A DNA stretch of 33,963 nucleotides from a virus. The notes under the pieces are model-generated. The model worked only from the letters and a program-made list of their open reading frames with translations, was not told the DNA's origin and searched no databases. Positions 1-6,346 of the stretch are shown here, piece after piece. Each line of letters begins with the position of its first letter. Positions within the stretch are counted from its first letter, which is position 1. The DNA is taken from the IMG/VR virus record IMGVR_UViG_3300042503_000986, positions 1-33,963 of that record. One strand, written 5' to 3'. Position numbers and translations under genes: made by a program.

Positions 1-158
1 AATGAAAAAATATCATGTTCTGGAATATCAGGATTCAACCATTCACTGAACTCAGATTGAATTGCTTGTGCCGATTCAATATCATAATCAGACAACTCAT
101 GAATACGATCAATTGCCCAATCGTGTGAGATACGAAGTGTATTTTCAAGTATAGTCAT
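1..158 (-). CDS. Hypothetical protein, N-terminal part only (runs off the window)
   Basis: The minus strand is open from an ATG at 158 to the window edge, giving 52 codons that begin MTILENTLRISHDWAI and continue as an acidic, soluble-looking sequence (DRIHELSDYDIESAQAIQ). I do not recognise a family. It lies downstream of the plus-strand endonuclease gene and in the same direction as all other genes here. A possible weak promoter (TTGCAT, 18 bp, TAGACT) lies about 30 to 60 bases upstream of its start. The next clear minus-strand promoter is near 700, on the far side of the endonuclease gene. Confidence 0.6.
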   Translation of the reverse strand, partial: MTILENTLRISHDWAIDRIHELSDYDIESAQAIQSEFSEWLNPDIPEHDIFS

Positions 159-216
159 GGTATAAGGGGTGTTATCAATTTTTTTCAGTCTACCACTTTT
201 TGACTTGGAATGCAAA

Positions 217-224
217 TCTAAATA
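217..224 (+). promoter_or_regulatory. Late-type promoter (TCTAAATA) for the endonuclease gene
   Basis: TCTAAATA matches the T4 gp55-type late promoter TATAAATA except for C at the second base. It lies 18 bases before the ATG at 243, a spacing like the minus-strand late promoters of the window. It is the only plus-strand promoter candidate I can support. Confidence 0.4.
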
Positions 225-242
225 GTCAAATAAAGAATTCTT

Positions 243-668
243 ATGGATTGGCAATATAATGGAACGGTCTTTACCGATGTTCCCAAAGGAATGGAAGGAT
301 TTGTTTACATAATTACGAATCTTACGAACAATAAAAAGTACATTGGTAAAAAACATTTCTGGACAAGACAAAAGAACAAAAAGACAGGAAGAAGAAAGAC
401 CGAAGAATCTGATTGGAAAAATTACTTTGGTTCTTGTGATGAATTAAAAGAAGATGTAAAAAAAATAGGTAAAGAACATTTCCTTAGAGAAATACTTTAC
501 CTATGTCCTCATAAGAAATCTATGAGTTATTATGAAACTTATGAACAATTTAATCGTAATGTATTGTTAAGTGAAGACTATTATAATACCAATATCGGTG
601 GAACCTTTTATATGAGTGAATCTGAAAGAATTTATGGCGTGGTTCTTAAGTCTTCTAAGATTAGCTAA
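243..668 (+). CDS. GIY-YIG family endonuclease (probable homing endonuclease)
   Basis: This 141-aa protein has the GIY-YIG signature near its start: FVYIITNLTNNKKYIGKK at about residues 20-37 supplies the two beta-strand motifs. A conserved C-terminal stretch (YEQFNRNVLLSEDYYNTNIGG) carries the glutamate and asparagines expected in the metal-binding half of the nuclease. Freestanding GIY-YIG enzymes of T4-like phages (the Seg group) cut DNA and spread by gene conversion, so homing is the likely role. It is the only plus-strand gene in 34 kb, and it sits between minus-strand genes with its own late-type promoter. A strong minus-strand early promoter at 696-724 points into it and would make antisense RNA. 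There is no obvious C-terminal DNA-binding repeat domain. Confidence 0.8.
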   Translation: MDWQYNGTVFTDVPKGMEGFVYIITNLTNNKKYIGKKHFWTRQKNKKTGRRKTEESDWKNYFGSCDELKEDVKKIGKEHFLREILYLCPHKKSMSYYETYEQFNRNVLLSEDYYNTNIGGTFYMSESERIYGVVLKSSKIS

Positions 669-695
669 AGCCTCATCTTCAACCGGGACAAAGGT

Positions 696-724
696 AGTCT
701 ACATAAAAAAAGAGGACTTGTCAA
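696..724 (-). promoter_or_regulatory. Sigma-70-type early promoter TTGACA-17-TAGACT
   Basis: Read on the minus strand, TTGACA (724-719) is followed after exactly 17 bases by TAGACT (701-696). The -35 covers the tip of the terminator hairpin at 711-731 and the T-tract fills the spacer. Transcription would run antisense through the endonuclease gene toward the gene at 158. Confidence 0.65.
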
Positions 725-731
725 GCCCCCT
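711..731 (-). terminator. Rho-independent terminator after the 752-2278 gene
   Basis: On the minus strand a 9-bp stem (AGGGGGCTT with AAGTCCTCT, two G-U pairs) closes a three-base loop GAC and is followed by T7. The same sequence has A-C mismatches in plus-strand RNA, so it is directional for leftward transcripts. A separate 9-bp inverted repeat (674-682 and 732-740, CATCTTCAA/TTGAAGATG) brackets the whole promoter/terminator element. Confidence 0.65.
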
Positions 732-751
732 TTGAAGATGTTATAATATGA

Positions 752-2278
752 TCAATTCTGAGTTACGTAATACTCAACCATATCATCCCATGTATATTGT
801 GAAAGATCATAACCTTCCTCTACAAGACCATTTACCCACTCTTGAATTTCTTCAGCAAGTAAATAATCCTCATATTGTTTTATGATTGTACCAATTGCAG
901 TTTCATCCATTTCCATCATAATGTAATTTGCCTCGTCTAAGGTGTCTGCATGACCCTCAGACAGCAAGTAATTTAAAATAACGTCATAAGGTTCATATGA
1001 TTCTTTAGCAACTTCAGCAGATTTTTGTTTTAATTTTTCTTTCTCCTTTTCTTGTGCCGCCTTTATGTCTGCTTCAACTGCTTTTGTATCAATTTTTCCA
1101 GGTCCCTCAGGGCCTCCCATTTCTTGTCCTTGACGTTGTTTTGATTTGTTAGTCATTCTACGCAGTTCTTCTGCATCTCTCTCCATTTTACTTTGACCAG
1201 ATCCTTGAGAAGCAGCAGTTCCTTTATCATATAAAACTTTATTAATATCTTGTCTGGATGCACCCTGTTGTCTTAATTTTTCTGCTTGAGCAAGACGTGG
1301 ATTTGCCTTTGCCCACTTTTGCATATCAGTTTTAGCAGCAGGTTTTGCTGGTGCTGGTTTTGGAACTCCTGAAGAAGGTTTAGAAGAACCACCACTGCCA
1401 CCACCACCTGAAGAATTAGATCCACCACCACCATCTGAAGAGGATGAAGATTTTGGACCTACAATCTTAGGTCCTACAATTTTAGGTCCCACAATCTTAG
1501 GTCCTACCTTACCATCACCACCTCCACCAGCAAGTTTTGCTCCCATGTATCCAGAAAGAACACCAGTACCTCCGGCTAATGCATATTTTGCAGCAGTCTT
1601 TACACCTTTAATTGCTCTTGCAGTTCTTGCTTGTTTTATTAATTCGGTTGCTTGTGTTGGATTTAATGATCCTTTTGGAACTTCTATACCTGCTTTAGTT
1701 GCTTGTCTTTTTGAAAGTTTTTCTAAAGCAGCCGTTCTTCTATCTTGTGCAGAACCTGTTCTTCCAGATACATTTTTAAATGGACCAGAAATATTAGGTC
1801 CTTTATTTGTTACAAGTTTTTTACCAATTTTTGATTCTACTCCAGCAGTTGCTACTTTTGTAACTCCTGTTTTAACAGCACCTTTAGTTGCTTTTGCTCC
1901 TGCTTTAATTCCACTAGCAGCAGCTTTGGCACCTCTTCCTAAAAGTTTTATTAATCCAGCAACCTCAAGAAGTTCAAACTGCTCTTCAACAAAATCATTA
2001 TAAATTGATTCTTCAGAAATAAAATTTATATCAGTACTTAAATATTTTTCTAAAATAACTTCTTCATCAGAACTCACTAAAAATTTAACAAAAGTTTCAG
2101 CAGTATAACCCTCAGAAAACATTGCCAAAGATAAAGAAAGAATAATATCTTCTGTCAGTTCTGCAGTTTCTTCATCATAATACTCAGATTCTTCATTTAA
2201 AAAATTTTGGTCTTTTACATGAATTTGCTCATATAAAAAACCAACATTATTAACAAAGTCTTGCGAAATTCTAGACAT
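752..2278 (-). CDS. Low-complexity late protein with two shared helical modules; likely virion-associated
   Basis: 508 residues, no enzyme motif seen. The N-terminal ~105 residues are acidic and helical; 106-240 are rich in Lys, Ala and Gly; 230-255 form an Ala/Gly hydrophobic stretch. Then come four VGPKI-type repeats, a Gly/Ser linker and a charged coiled-coil-like region. The C-terminus carries two modules found elsewhere in the window: module A (about 426-475, NYLLSEGHADTLDEANYIM) and module B (476-508, EWVNGLVEEGYDLSQYTWDD). The 3961-4992 protein has both modules in the opposite order, and the 33096 protein has A. A late promoter at 2309-2316 precedes it. Late expression and composition suggest a structural or internal virion protein; the function is unknown. 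Confidence 0.75.
   Translation of the reverse strand: MSRISQDFVNNVGFLYEQIHVKDQNFLNEESEYYDEETAELTEDIILSLSLAMFSEGYTAETFVKFLVSSDEEVILEKYLSTDINFISEESIYNDFVEEQFELLEVAGLIKLLGRGAKAAASGIKAGAKATKGAVKTGVTKVATAGVESKIGKKLVTNKGPNISGPFKNVSGRTGSAQDRRTAALEKLSKRQATKAGIEVPKGSLNPTQATELIKQARTARAIKGVKTAAKYALAGGTGVLSGYMGAKLAGGGGDGKVGPKIVGPKIVGPKIVGPKSSSSSDGGGGSNSSGGGGSGGSSKPSSGVPKPAPAKPAAKTDMQKWAKANPRLAQAEKLRQQGASRQDINKVLYDKGTAASQGSGQSKMERDAEELRRMTNKSKQRQGQEMGGPEGPGKIDTKAVEADIKAAQEKEKEKLKQKSAEVAKESYEPYDVILNYLLSEGHADTLDEANYIMMEMDETAIGTIIKQYEDYLLAEEIQEWVNGLVEEGYDLSQYTWDDMVEYYVTQN
1455..1508 (-). repeat. 15-bp tandem repeat encoding VGPKI units
   Basis: About 3.6 copies of a 15-bp unit (plus strand GGTCCTACAATCTTA with small changes) occur in frame within the 752-2278 gene and encode VGPKIVGPKIVGPKIVGPK. 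Copies differ mainly at silent positions. It joins the hydrophobic region to the Gly/Ser linker. Confidence 0.9.
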
Positions 2279-2308
2279 GGTTATAAATTTAATACCTTTT
2301 TATAAAGA

Positions 2309-2316
2309 TATTTATA
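2309..2316 (-). promoter_or_regulatory. Late promoter TATAAATA for the 752-2278 gene
   Basis: An exact TATAAATA on the minus strand lies 31 bases before the ATG at 2278. Upstream the minus strand reads AACCTGCAGGTTGATTTTTA, a 12-base palindrome plus T-run. This may be a weak version of the terminator/late-promoter fusion seen at 3903, 5018 and 11244. Confidence 0.75.
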
Positions 2317-2320
2317 AAAA

Positions 2321-3880
2321 TCAACCTGCAGGTTTTGATTTTACACCAAGTGCCTTATTACGAGCAGCGTCGTTTGCTCTTGCGGTAGCAAGTTTCTTAG
2401 CAGCATTTGCCGCATCAGATTTCTTGTATGCACCAGCAAATAAAGATCTACCAATTCTTTCTAATGGATTAGAAGAAGTCTTAGCAAGTGACTGAGCACT
2501 TGGGCCCGCTTTATAAACTGCTTTGCCACCTTTATATGCAAGATGTCCCGCAACAGATTGACCACCTCTTTGAACTACACCAGTCTTAGCAAGACCAACT
2601 GTTTTTCTTTGTGCTCCAGTTCCTGTAGTCATTGTATTCTTTTTAGTATCGAAGGTTGTTTTACCACCAATACCTTTAAGTGCAGTTCCTGCTTGGCGCT
2701 GACGATTCGCAGTTGCCATTGCTTTTCTTTCTTTAGCATTTGCTCCAGCAACAGTGTCAAACGCCTTTTCTGCAGCAGCACCGCCCGCCATAGCGCCAGC
2801 AGTTCCTGTGGCGGCACTCAATAATCCACCACCACCAATTGCTCCTGCAGTACCACCAAGAAGTCCTCCAGCGGCAACTGTAGCACCTTTAGCGAGTGAT
2901 CTTGCCCATCCAGATCCTTTTGCTCTTTCATCGGCAGTAGAGAGTGCAGTATCTAGTACTGCAGAAGCAGGTCCAGCAATCCTACCAAATCTGCTTGGTT
3001 TTACCCCAGCGGGTGGTTTTCCTGCTGACGCTGGTACTATTGCAGAAGAAGATGGTTTTCCTGTATTGGTTAAACTTGATGATTGTCTTTTTGCTAATGC
3101 ACTTGAAGAATTCTTAGCATCATATGCTGCTGCCCTTGCCACCTTTCTGTCTGCTCTAATTTTACGAATTTCTGCCTCCATTTCTGGAGTAATTTCTCTT
3201 CTTCCACTGCTAGTAGTTGATCTCTGTGGTTGTGCTTGTGGAGTAGATGCTTTTACGGTTTCTTTCCCCACACCAAATGTTGAACTAGATGATGAATTTG
3301 AAGGTTTTGGAGTTTTTCCTGGTCTTGGTGTGTTTGTTCTATTTGCAGCATCTTGTGCGCCTTGCATCATAGCATCTGGAATACCAGGATTACGACTAGT
3401 GCGTCTTGCTAAATCTCCACCCCTTTCTCTAGATCCTATAGGAGGTAATGCCTCTTTTGGAGTTGTTCCGCCTGCAGGGGTAAGTGTTTTATTTGGAATT
3501 CTACTTGAAGGACCTTCTTTAGGAAGACCTAATTGTGGTTGACGTTTTTTAGGGAACCAATTCCATGGATCGCCAGGTTTTCTTGCCGGACTTGATACTT
3601 TAGTTACTTTTGGTTCTACATTAGGTTGAGTTGTTCTAGATGCAATATCGTTTGTCGTTGTAACTTCTGGTGCAGCGTTTGCAGATGCTCTTGCAGATCT
3701 AATCGCAGGAGCAGAAGCACCCCCTTGCAATGGTTGTCCCTGTCTTCCTAAAGCAGCCTTACTTCCACCCAATCTTCTTCTTGACTCTGCAGGTAAAGAA
3801 TTAAATTGATCTCTAGTCATACCTGCTGGTACTTCCTCATTCAAATATGATTCATGCAAAAACTGACTAAAAGACTTCAT
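2321..3880 (-). CDS. Ala/Gly/Ser-rich late protein with a capsid-targeting-like N-terminus
   Basis: 519 residues beginning MKSFSQFLHE, which resembles the ten-residue capsid-targeting peptide of T4 internal head proteins (MKTYQEFIAE) and ends in LHE, fitting the T4 gp21 protease rule (Leu/Ile-x-Glu). The next ~320 residues are low-complexity, basic and rich in Pro, Ser and Ala. Residues about 328-372 form a Gly/Ala hydrophobic segment (GGLLGGTAGAIGG) like a glycine-zipper or membrane-active helix. The rest is Lys/Ala-rich with little acid. A perfect late promoter lies at 3903-3910. No enzyme motif is visible. It may be a packaged basic head protein or an ejected protein; that role is inferred from the N-terminus, promoter and composition. 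Confidence 0.75.
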   Translation of the reverse strand: MKSFSQFLHESYLNEEVPAGMTRDQFNSLPAESRRRLGGSKAALGRQGQPLQGGASAPAIRSARASANAAPEVTTTNDIASRTTQPNVEPKVTKVSSPARKPGDPWNWFPKKRQPQLGLPKEGPSSRIPNKTLTPAGGTTPKEALPPIGSRERGGDLARRTSRNPGIPDAMMQGAQDAANRTNTPRPGKTPKPSNSSSSSTFGVGKETVKASTPQAQPQRSTTSSGRREITPEMEAEIRKIRADRKVARAAAYDAKNSSSALAKRQSSSLTNTGKPSSSAIVPASAGKPPAGVKPSRFGRIAGPASAVLDTALSTADERAKGSGWARSLAKGATVAAGGLLGGTAGAIGGGGLLSAATGTAGAMAGGAAAEKAFDTVAGANAKERKAMATANRQRQAGTALKGIGGKTTFDTKKNTMTTGTGAQRKTVGLAKTGVVQRGGQSVAGHLAYKGGKAVYKAGPSAQSLAKTSSNPLERIGRSLFAGAYKKSDAANAAKKLATARANDAARNKALGVKSKPAG

Positions 3881-3902
3881 GTTTCTTTCTTACTTTTTTA
3901 GT

Positions 3903-3910
3903 TATTTATA
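3903..3910 (-). promoter_or_regulatory. Late promoter TATAAATA fused to a terminator
   Basis: Exact T4-type late promoter on the minus strand, 23 bases before the ATG at 3880. Its first T belongs to the T-run of the terminator at 3916-3936, so the upstream transcription unit ends where the next begins. Confidence 0.85.
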
Positions 3911-3915
3911 AAAAA

Positions 3916-3936
3916 AGAGGGTTGGTTAGACCCTCT
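3916..3936 (-). terminator. Rho-independent terminator after the 3961-4992 gene
   Basis: AGAGGGT pairs with ACCCTCT (7 bp, 7-base loop), followed on the minus strand by T7 that runs into TATAAATA. The bases just before it (3939-3951) match the element found before the terminators at 30823 and 33053. Confidence 0.85.
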
Positions 3937-3960
3937 AGTGTGTCAGTTTAGAAAATTATC

Positions 3961-4992
3961 TCAATCTTTTTTTGCTTTTTTACCTCTTCTTTTGGCATGT
4001 GCCATCTGTCTCATTAATTGAGCATTTGGTCCCATAGGATTTCCACTGGGAAGAGTTGGGTTTTCAGATCTATATTCATCATTTCTTTTTCTGCGCCTTT
4101 GATCAGAAGTCAATGTTTCACTGTCTACAACACCTTCAAGAATACTCTCTCTCCACTCTTCACTCATGTTTGCCATGATTTGAAGTGCAAATTCTTCAGT
4201 ATCAGCATAACCTTCATCGATCAGGTGTCCCAATACAACATCAAACGGATCAAAATGTGCCAATTGAGTGCTTACAACATTTTGTCCTGCTTGGCGCATT
4301 TGAGATGCTAGTCTCAGTTTTTGTAATTCTACTCTCTGCTGTGCAAGAGATTGTCTTGCTGGAGCATTTAATGCGCCAGTTCCAGACAATCCAGGTAGAT
4401 TGGGAACTGGTGCAACAGCAGGTTTAGGTACGCCTGCAGGTGCTGTAGCGGGTCTTGCTGGTGCTTGTGCAGCAGGTCTAGCAGCAGGAGCGGGTCTTGC
4501 TGGTGCTTGTGCAGCAGGTCTAGCAGTTGCTGCTGGTCTAATTGGAGTATTGCCACCAGTTGTAGGACCGCCAGCACTTCCTTGTCTTGGAGTCCCTACC
4601 TGAGATGCTCTTGCTCTTGCTGCTTGCTGAAGTTCTGCTCCCCTATATCCAACACCCAATCCACCCAATCCACCAATTTGTGGTCTTGAAACTGCAGTTC
4701 CTCTACCAGTTTGTTGAGGAGTTCCAGCATTCATTGGGCGAGCAAATCTTGACTGATATGGTGCATTAGAAATTGGTCTATTTCCCCCAGGATTAATGGG
4801 AATTTCCGAAATATATTCTTCATACATATCTTCCCAAGTAAATTCACTCAGATCATGACCTTCTTCTACAAGTGAGTTTACCCAGTTCTCAACTTCTTCC
4901 CAAACTTGCTCTTCAGTAAGTTCTTGTGGAGCATAAACATTATTATATGCTTCAATTAATCCCAAAGCGTCAGATCCAGTAATCCTTTCCAT
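3961..4992 (-). CDS. Ala/Pro-repeat late protein with modules B and A
   Basis: 343 residues. The N-terminus (MERITGSDALGLIEAYNNVY) leads into module B at about 26-62 (VWEEVENWVNSLVEEGHDL). Residues ~70-240 are low-complexity with a repeated 14-residue Ala/Pro/Arg unit. Module A follows at ~245-287 (GHLIDEGYADTEEFALQIMA), and the tail is strongly basic (RRGKKAKKD). The LIE-A sequence at residues 12-15 could be a gp21-type cleavage site, but the preceding bases do not resemble the capsid-targeting peptide. Its late promoter is at 5018-5025 and a terminator follows, so it is a single-gene late unit. Probably a virion or assembly protein; exact role unknown. Confidence 0.75.
   Translation of the reverse strand: MERITGSDALGLIEAYNNVYAPQELTEEQVWEEVENWVNSLVEEGHDLSEFTWEDMYEEYISEIPINPGGNRPISNAPYQSRFARPMNAGTPQQTGRGTAVSRPQIGGLGGLGVGYRGAELQQAARARASQVGTPRQGSAGGPTTGGNTPIRPAATARPAAQAPARPAPAARPAAQAPARPATAPAGVPKPAVAPVPNLPGLSGTGALNAPARQSLAQQRVELQKLRLASQMRQAGQNVVSTQLAHFDPFDVVLGHLIDEGYADTEEFALQIMANMSEEWRESILEGVVDSETLTSDQRRRKRNDEYRSENPTLPSGNPMGPNAQLMRQMAHAKRRGKKAKKD
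4448..4526 (-). repeat. Direct repeat: 37 bp twice with 42-bp period
   Basis: The same 37 bases occur at 4448-4484 and 4490-4526, encoding two copies of a 14-residue Ala/Pro/Arg/Gln unit in the 3961-4992 protein. Exact identity at silent positions indicates a recent duplication or slippage. Confidence 0.9.
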
Positions 4993-5017
4993 TTGTTACT
5001 TTTTTCTTTTATAGTTT

Positions 5018-5025
5018 TATTTATA
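5018..5025 (-). promoter_or_regulatory. Late promoter TATAAATA fused to a UUCG-loop terminator
   Basis: Exact TATAAATA on the minus strand, 26 bases before the ATG at 4992. The T-run of the terminator at 5031-5050 leads directly into it. Confidence 0.85.
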
Positions 5026-5030
5026 AAAAA

Positions 5031-5050
5031 AGAGGGTCCGAAGACCCTCT
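5031..5050 (-). terminator. Rho-independent terminator with UUCG tetraloop after the nrd operon
   Basis: On the minus strand AGAGGGTC pairs with GACCCTCT across a TTCG loop, giving the very stable C(UUCG)G tetraloop on a perfect 8-bp stem, then T6-7. It ends the 61-nrdA-nrdB-53aa transcription unit. Confidence 0.92.
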
Positions 5051-5057
5051 CACACAC

Positions 5058-5219
5058 TTAATAAACATCGTTACTTTTTGAATCTTTCCAAACATAAGAG
5101 TAATCATAATCTCCAAATAAAAAAAGATCAGATTCTGCAGCGTCCTTATATGCGTTCAGGAGTTCCTGTTCACACCATTCATCATAGTTGGAATCCTGAG
5201 AAAGTATCTTTGGTAACAT
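5058..5219 (-). CDS. Small acidic hypothetical protein (53 aa)
   Basis: Starts MLPKILSQDSNYDEW and ends in an aromatic, acidic tail (FGDYDYSYVWKDSKS). I chose the ATG at 5219 because GGAGGA lies 10 bases upstream; a longer reading back to 5360 would lie deep inside nrdB without such a site. It overlaps the 3' end of nrdB by 38 bases in another frame and is the last gene before the UUCG terminator. The family is not recognised. Its position invites a link to ribonucleotide reduction, but nothing in the sequence proves it. Confidence 0.6.
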   Translation of the reverse strand: MLPKILSQDSNYDEWCEQELLNAYKDAAESDLFLFGDYDYSYVWKDSKSNDVY

Positions 5220-6312
5220 CTTGTTTGATTCCTCCGACGATATAGGACTCAACTTCTGTTTCCTGAGGTGCCACTTGAAGTCCCTTAGAGGAAATCCAAT
5301 GCTCAGTCCAAGGAAGTGGATTGTTCTTTGCTGGAATATCATAAAGTGGGCGAAGACCAATCGCCTTCATTCTACGATTTGCAATCCACTCAACATACTG
5401 CTGCAACAGTTTGTCATTGAGACCAATCATCGAACCATCCTTGAACAGATACTCTGCCCAAAGTTTTTCTTGATTTACAGCATTCTCAAAGGTCTTGTAG
5501 ACCCATTGCTCTTCTTCCTTGGCAATTCTCTGCATCTCAGGATCATCACCTTCCTTCCACTTGTTCAGAATGTTCTGAGTGATGACAAGATGCTGGTTCT
5601 CATCACGAGCAATCAGTGAGATGATTTTTGCACTTCCTTCCATAAGCTTGAGTTCGCCAAATGCAAAACTGCAAGCAAAACTGACGTAAAAGCGAATACC
5701 TTCAAGAATATTAACGTTTGCAACTGCTCTGAAAAGTTTACGTTTGAGTTCATATCTTTCTGCCTGTGCGTAAGGAACTGATTCTTGGGCGTGTTTCCAA
5801 AGTTCAGAAGTTCCATAATTTTGAGCACTATTGATGAAGTCATTATATGCCTCAGTTACACTGACGGCACGTTCCATAATACGATCCTCTTTTAGAATCG
5901 TATCAAAAACTTCAGATGGATCTGAATAAACATTCTTGATAATGTAGGTGTATGAGCGGGAGTGGATCATCTCCATAAACTCCCAGACCTTCATACACGC
6001 CTCCAGTTCGGGAAGTGAACAGTATGGAGCAAATGCCATACCAGGTCCACGACCCTGAACGGAGTCCAGCATCACCTGATATTTCAGGTTGCTGGTGAAA
6101 ATATGCTTTTGTTCTGGACGAAGAGATTGATAATCTCCACGATCCTTTTGGAGGGAGACCTCTTCAGGTCTCCAGAAGTATCCTAGTTGTTGTGTTGTGA
6201 GTTTATCAAAGATTGGATACTTATAAGAATCATATCTCTGAATTCCAAGAGGTTGACCAAAAAACATTGGTTGTTTCTTAGTATCAACCTCCTCAGAATT
6301 GAAAACGGTCAT
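5182..6312 (-). CDS. nrdB: Ribonucleotide reductase class Ia, small (beta) subunit
   Basis: 376 aa, close to T4 NrdB (388 aa). It holds the di-iron and tyrosyl radical that start reduction of ribonucleotides by NrdA. Visible motifs: FWRPEEVSL near the start, EFMEMIHSRSYTYI with Glu and His iron ligands and the radical-Tyr region, LEGIRFYVSFACSFAF, and the second ligand set ARDENQHLVIT. I prefer the ATG at 6312 because MTVFNSEE aligns with the T4 start MSTVFN. A GTG at 6366 with AGGAGG six bases upstream would add 18 residues and overlap nrdA by 20 bases, and cannot be ruled out. Confidence 0.95.
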   Translation of the reverse strand: MTVFNSEEVDTKKQPMFFGQPLGIQRYDSYKYPIFDKLTTQQLGYFWRPEEVSLQKDRGDYQSLRPEQKHIFTSNLKYQVMLDSVQGRGPGMAFAPYCSLPELEACMKVWEFMEMIHSRSYTYIIKNVYSDPSEVFDTILKEDRIMERAVSVTEAYNDFINSAQNYGTSELWKHAQESVPYAQAERYELKRKLFRAVANVNILEGIRFYVSFACSFAFGELKLMEGSAKIISLIARDENQHLVITQNILNKWKEGDDPEMQRIAKEEEQWVYKTFENAVNQEKLWAEYLFKDGSMIGLNDKLLQQYVEWIANRRMKAIGLRPLYDIPAKNNPLPWTEHWISSKGLQVAPQETEVESYIVGGIKQDVTKDTFSGFQL

Positions 6313-6346
6313 TTGATTAATCACTCGCACATCCTCTAAACCTGTT

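Noticed and set aside
674-740. 9-bp inverted repeat as insertion-element ends or target duplication around the endonuclease
   Set aside because: Both arms are on the same side of the endonuclease gene and bracket the promoter/terminator instead, so it is not an element boundary.
2754-3542. Plus-strand open frame of 262 codons opposite the 2321-3880 gene
   Set aside because: A shadow of the Ala/Gly/Pro-rich minus-strand gene; the composition of that gene makes the opposite frame free of stops.
4987-4992. N-terminus of the 3961 protein as a capsid-targeting peptide
   Set aside because: Only the LIE-A site fits; the MK-x-F/Y-x-x-F pattern is missing, so it is not counted with the three better candidates.
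5058-5360. 100-codon version of the small gene after nrdB
   Set aside because: The extra 47 codons lie inside nrdB in another frame; the ATG at 5219 has a good GGAGGA site and is preferred.
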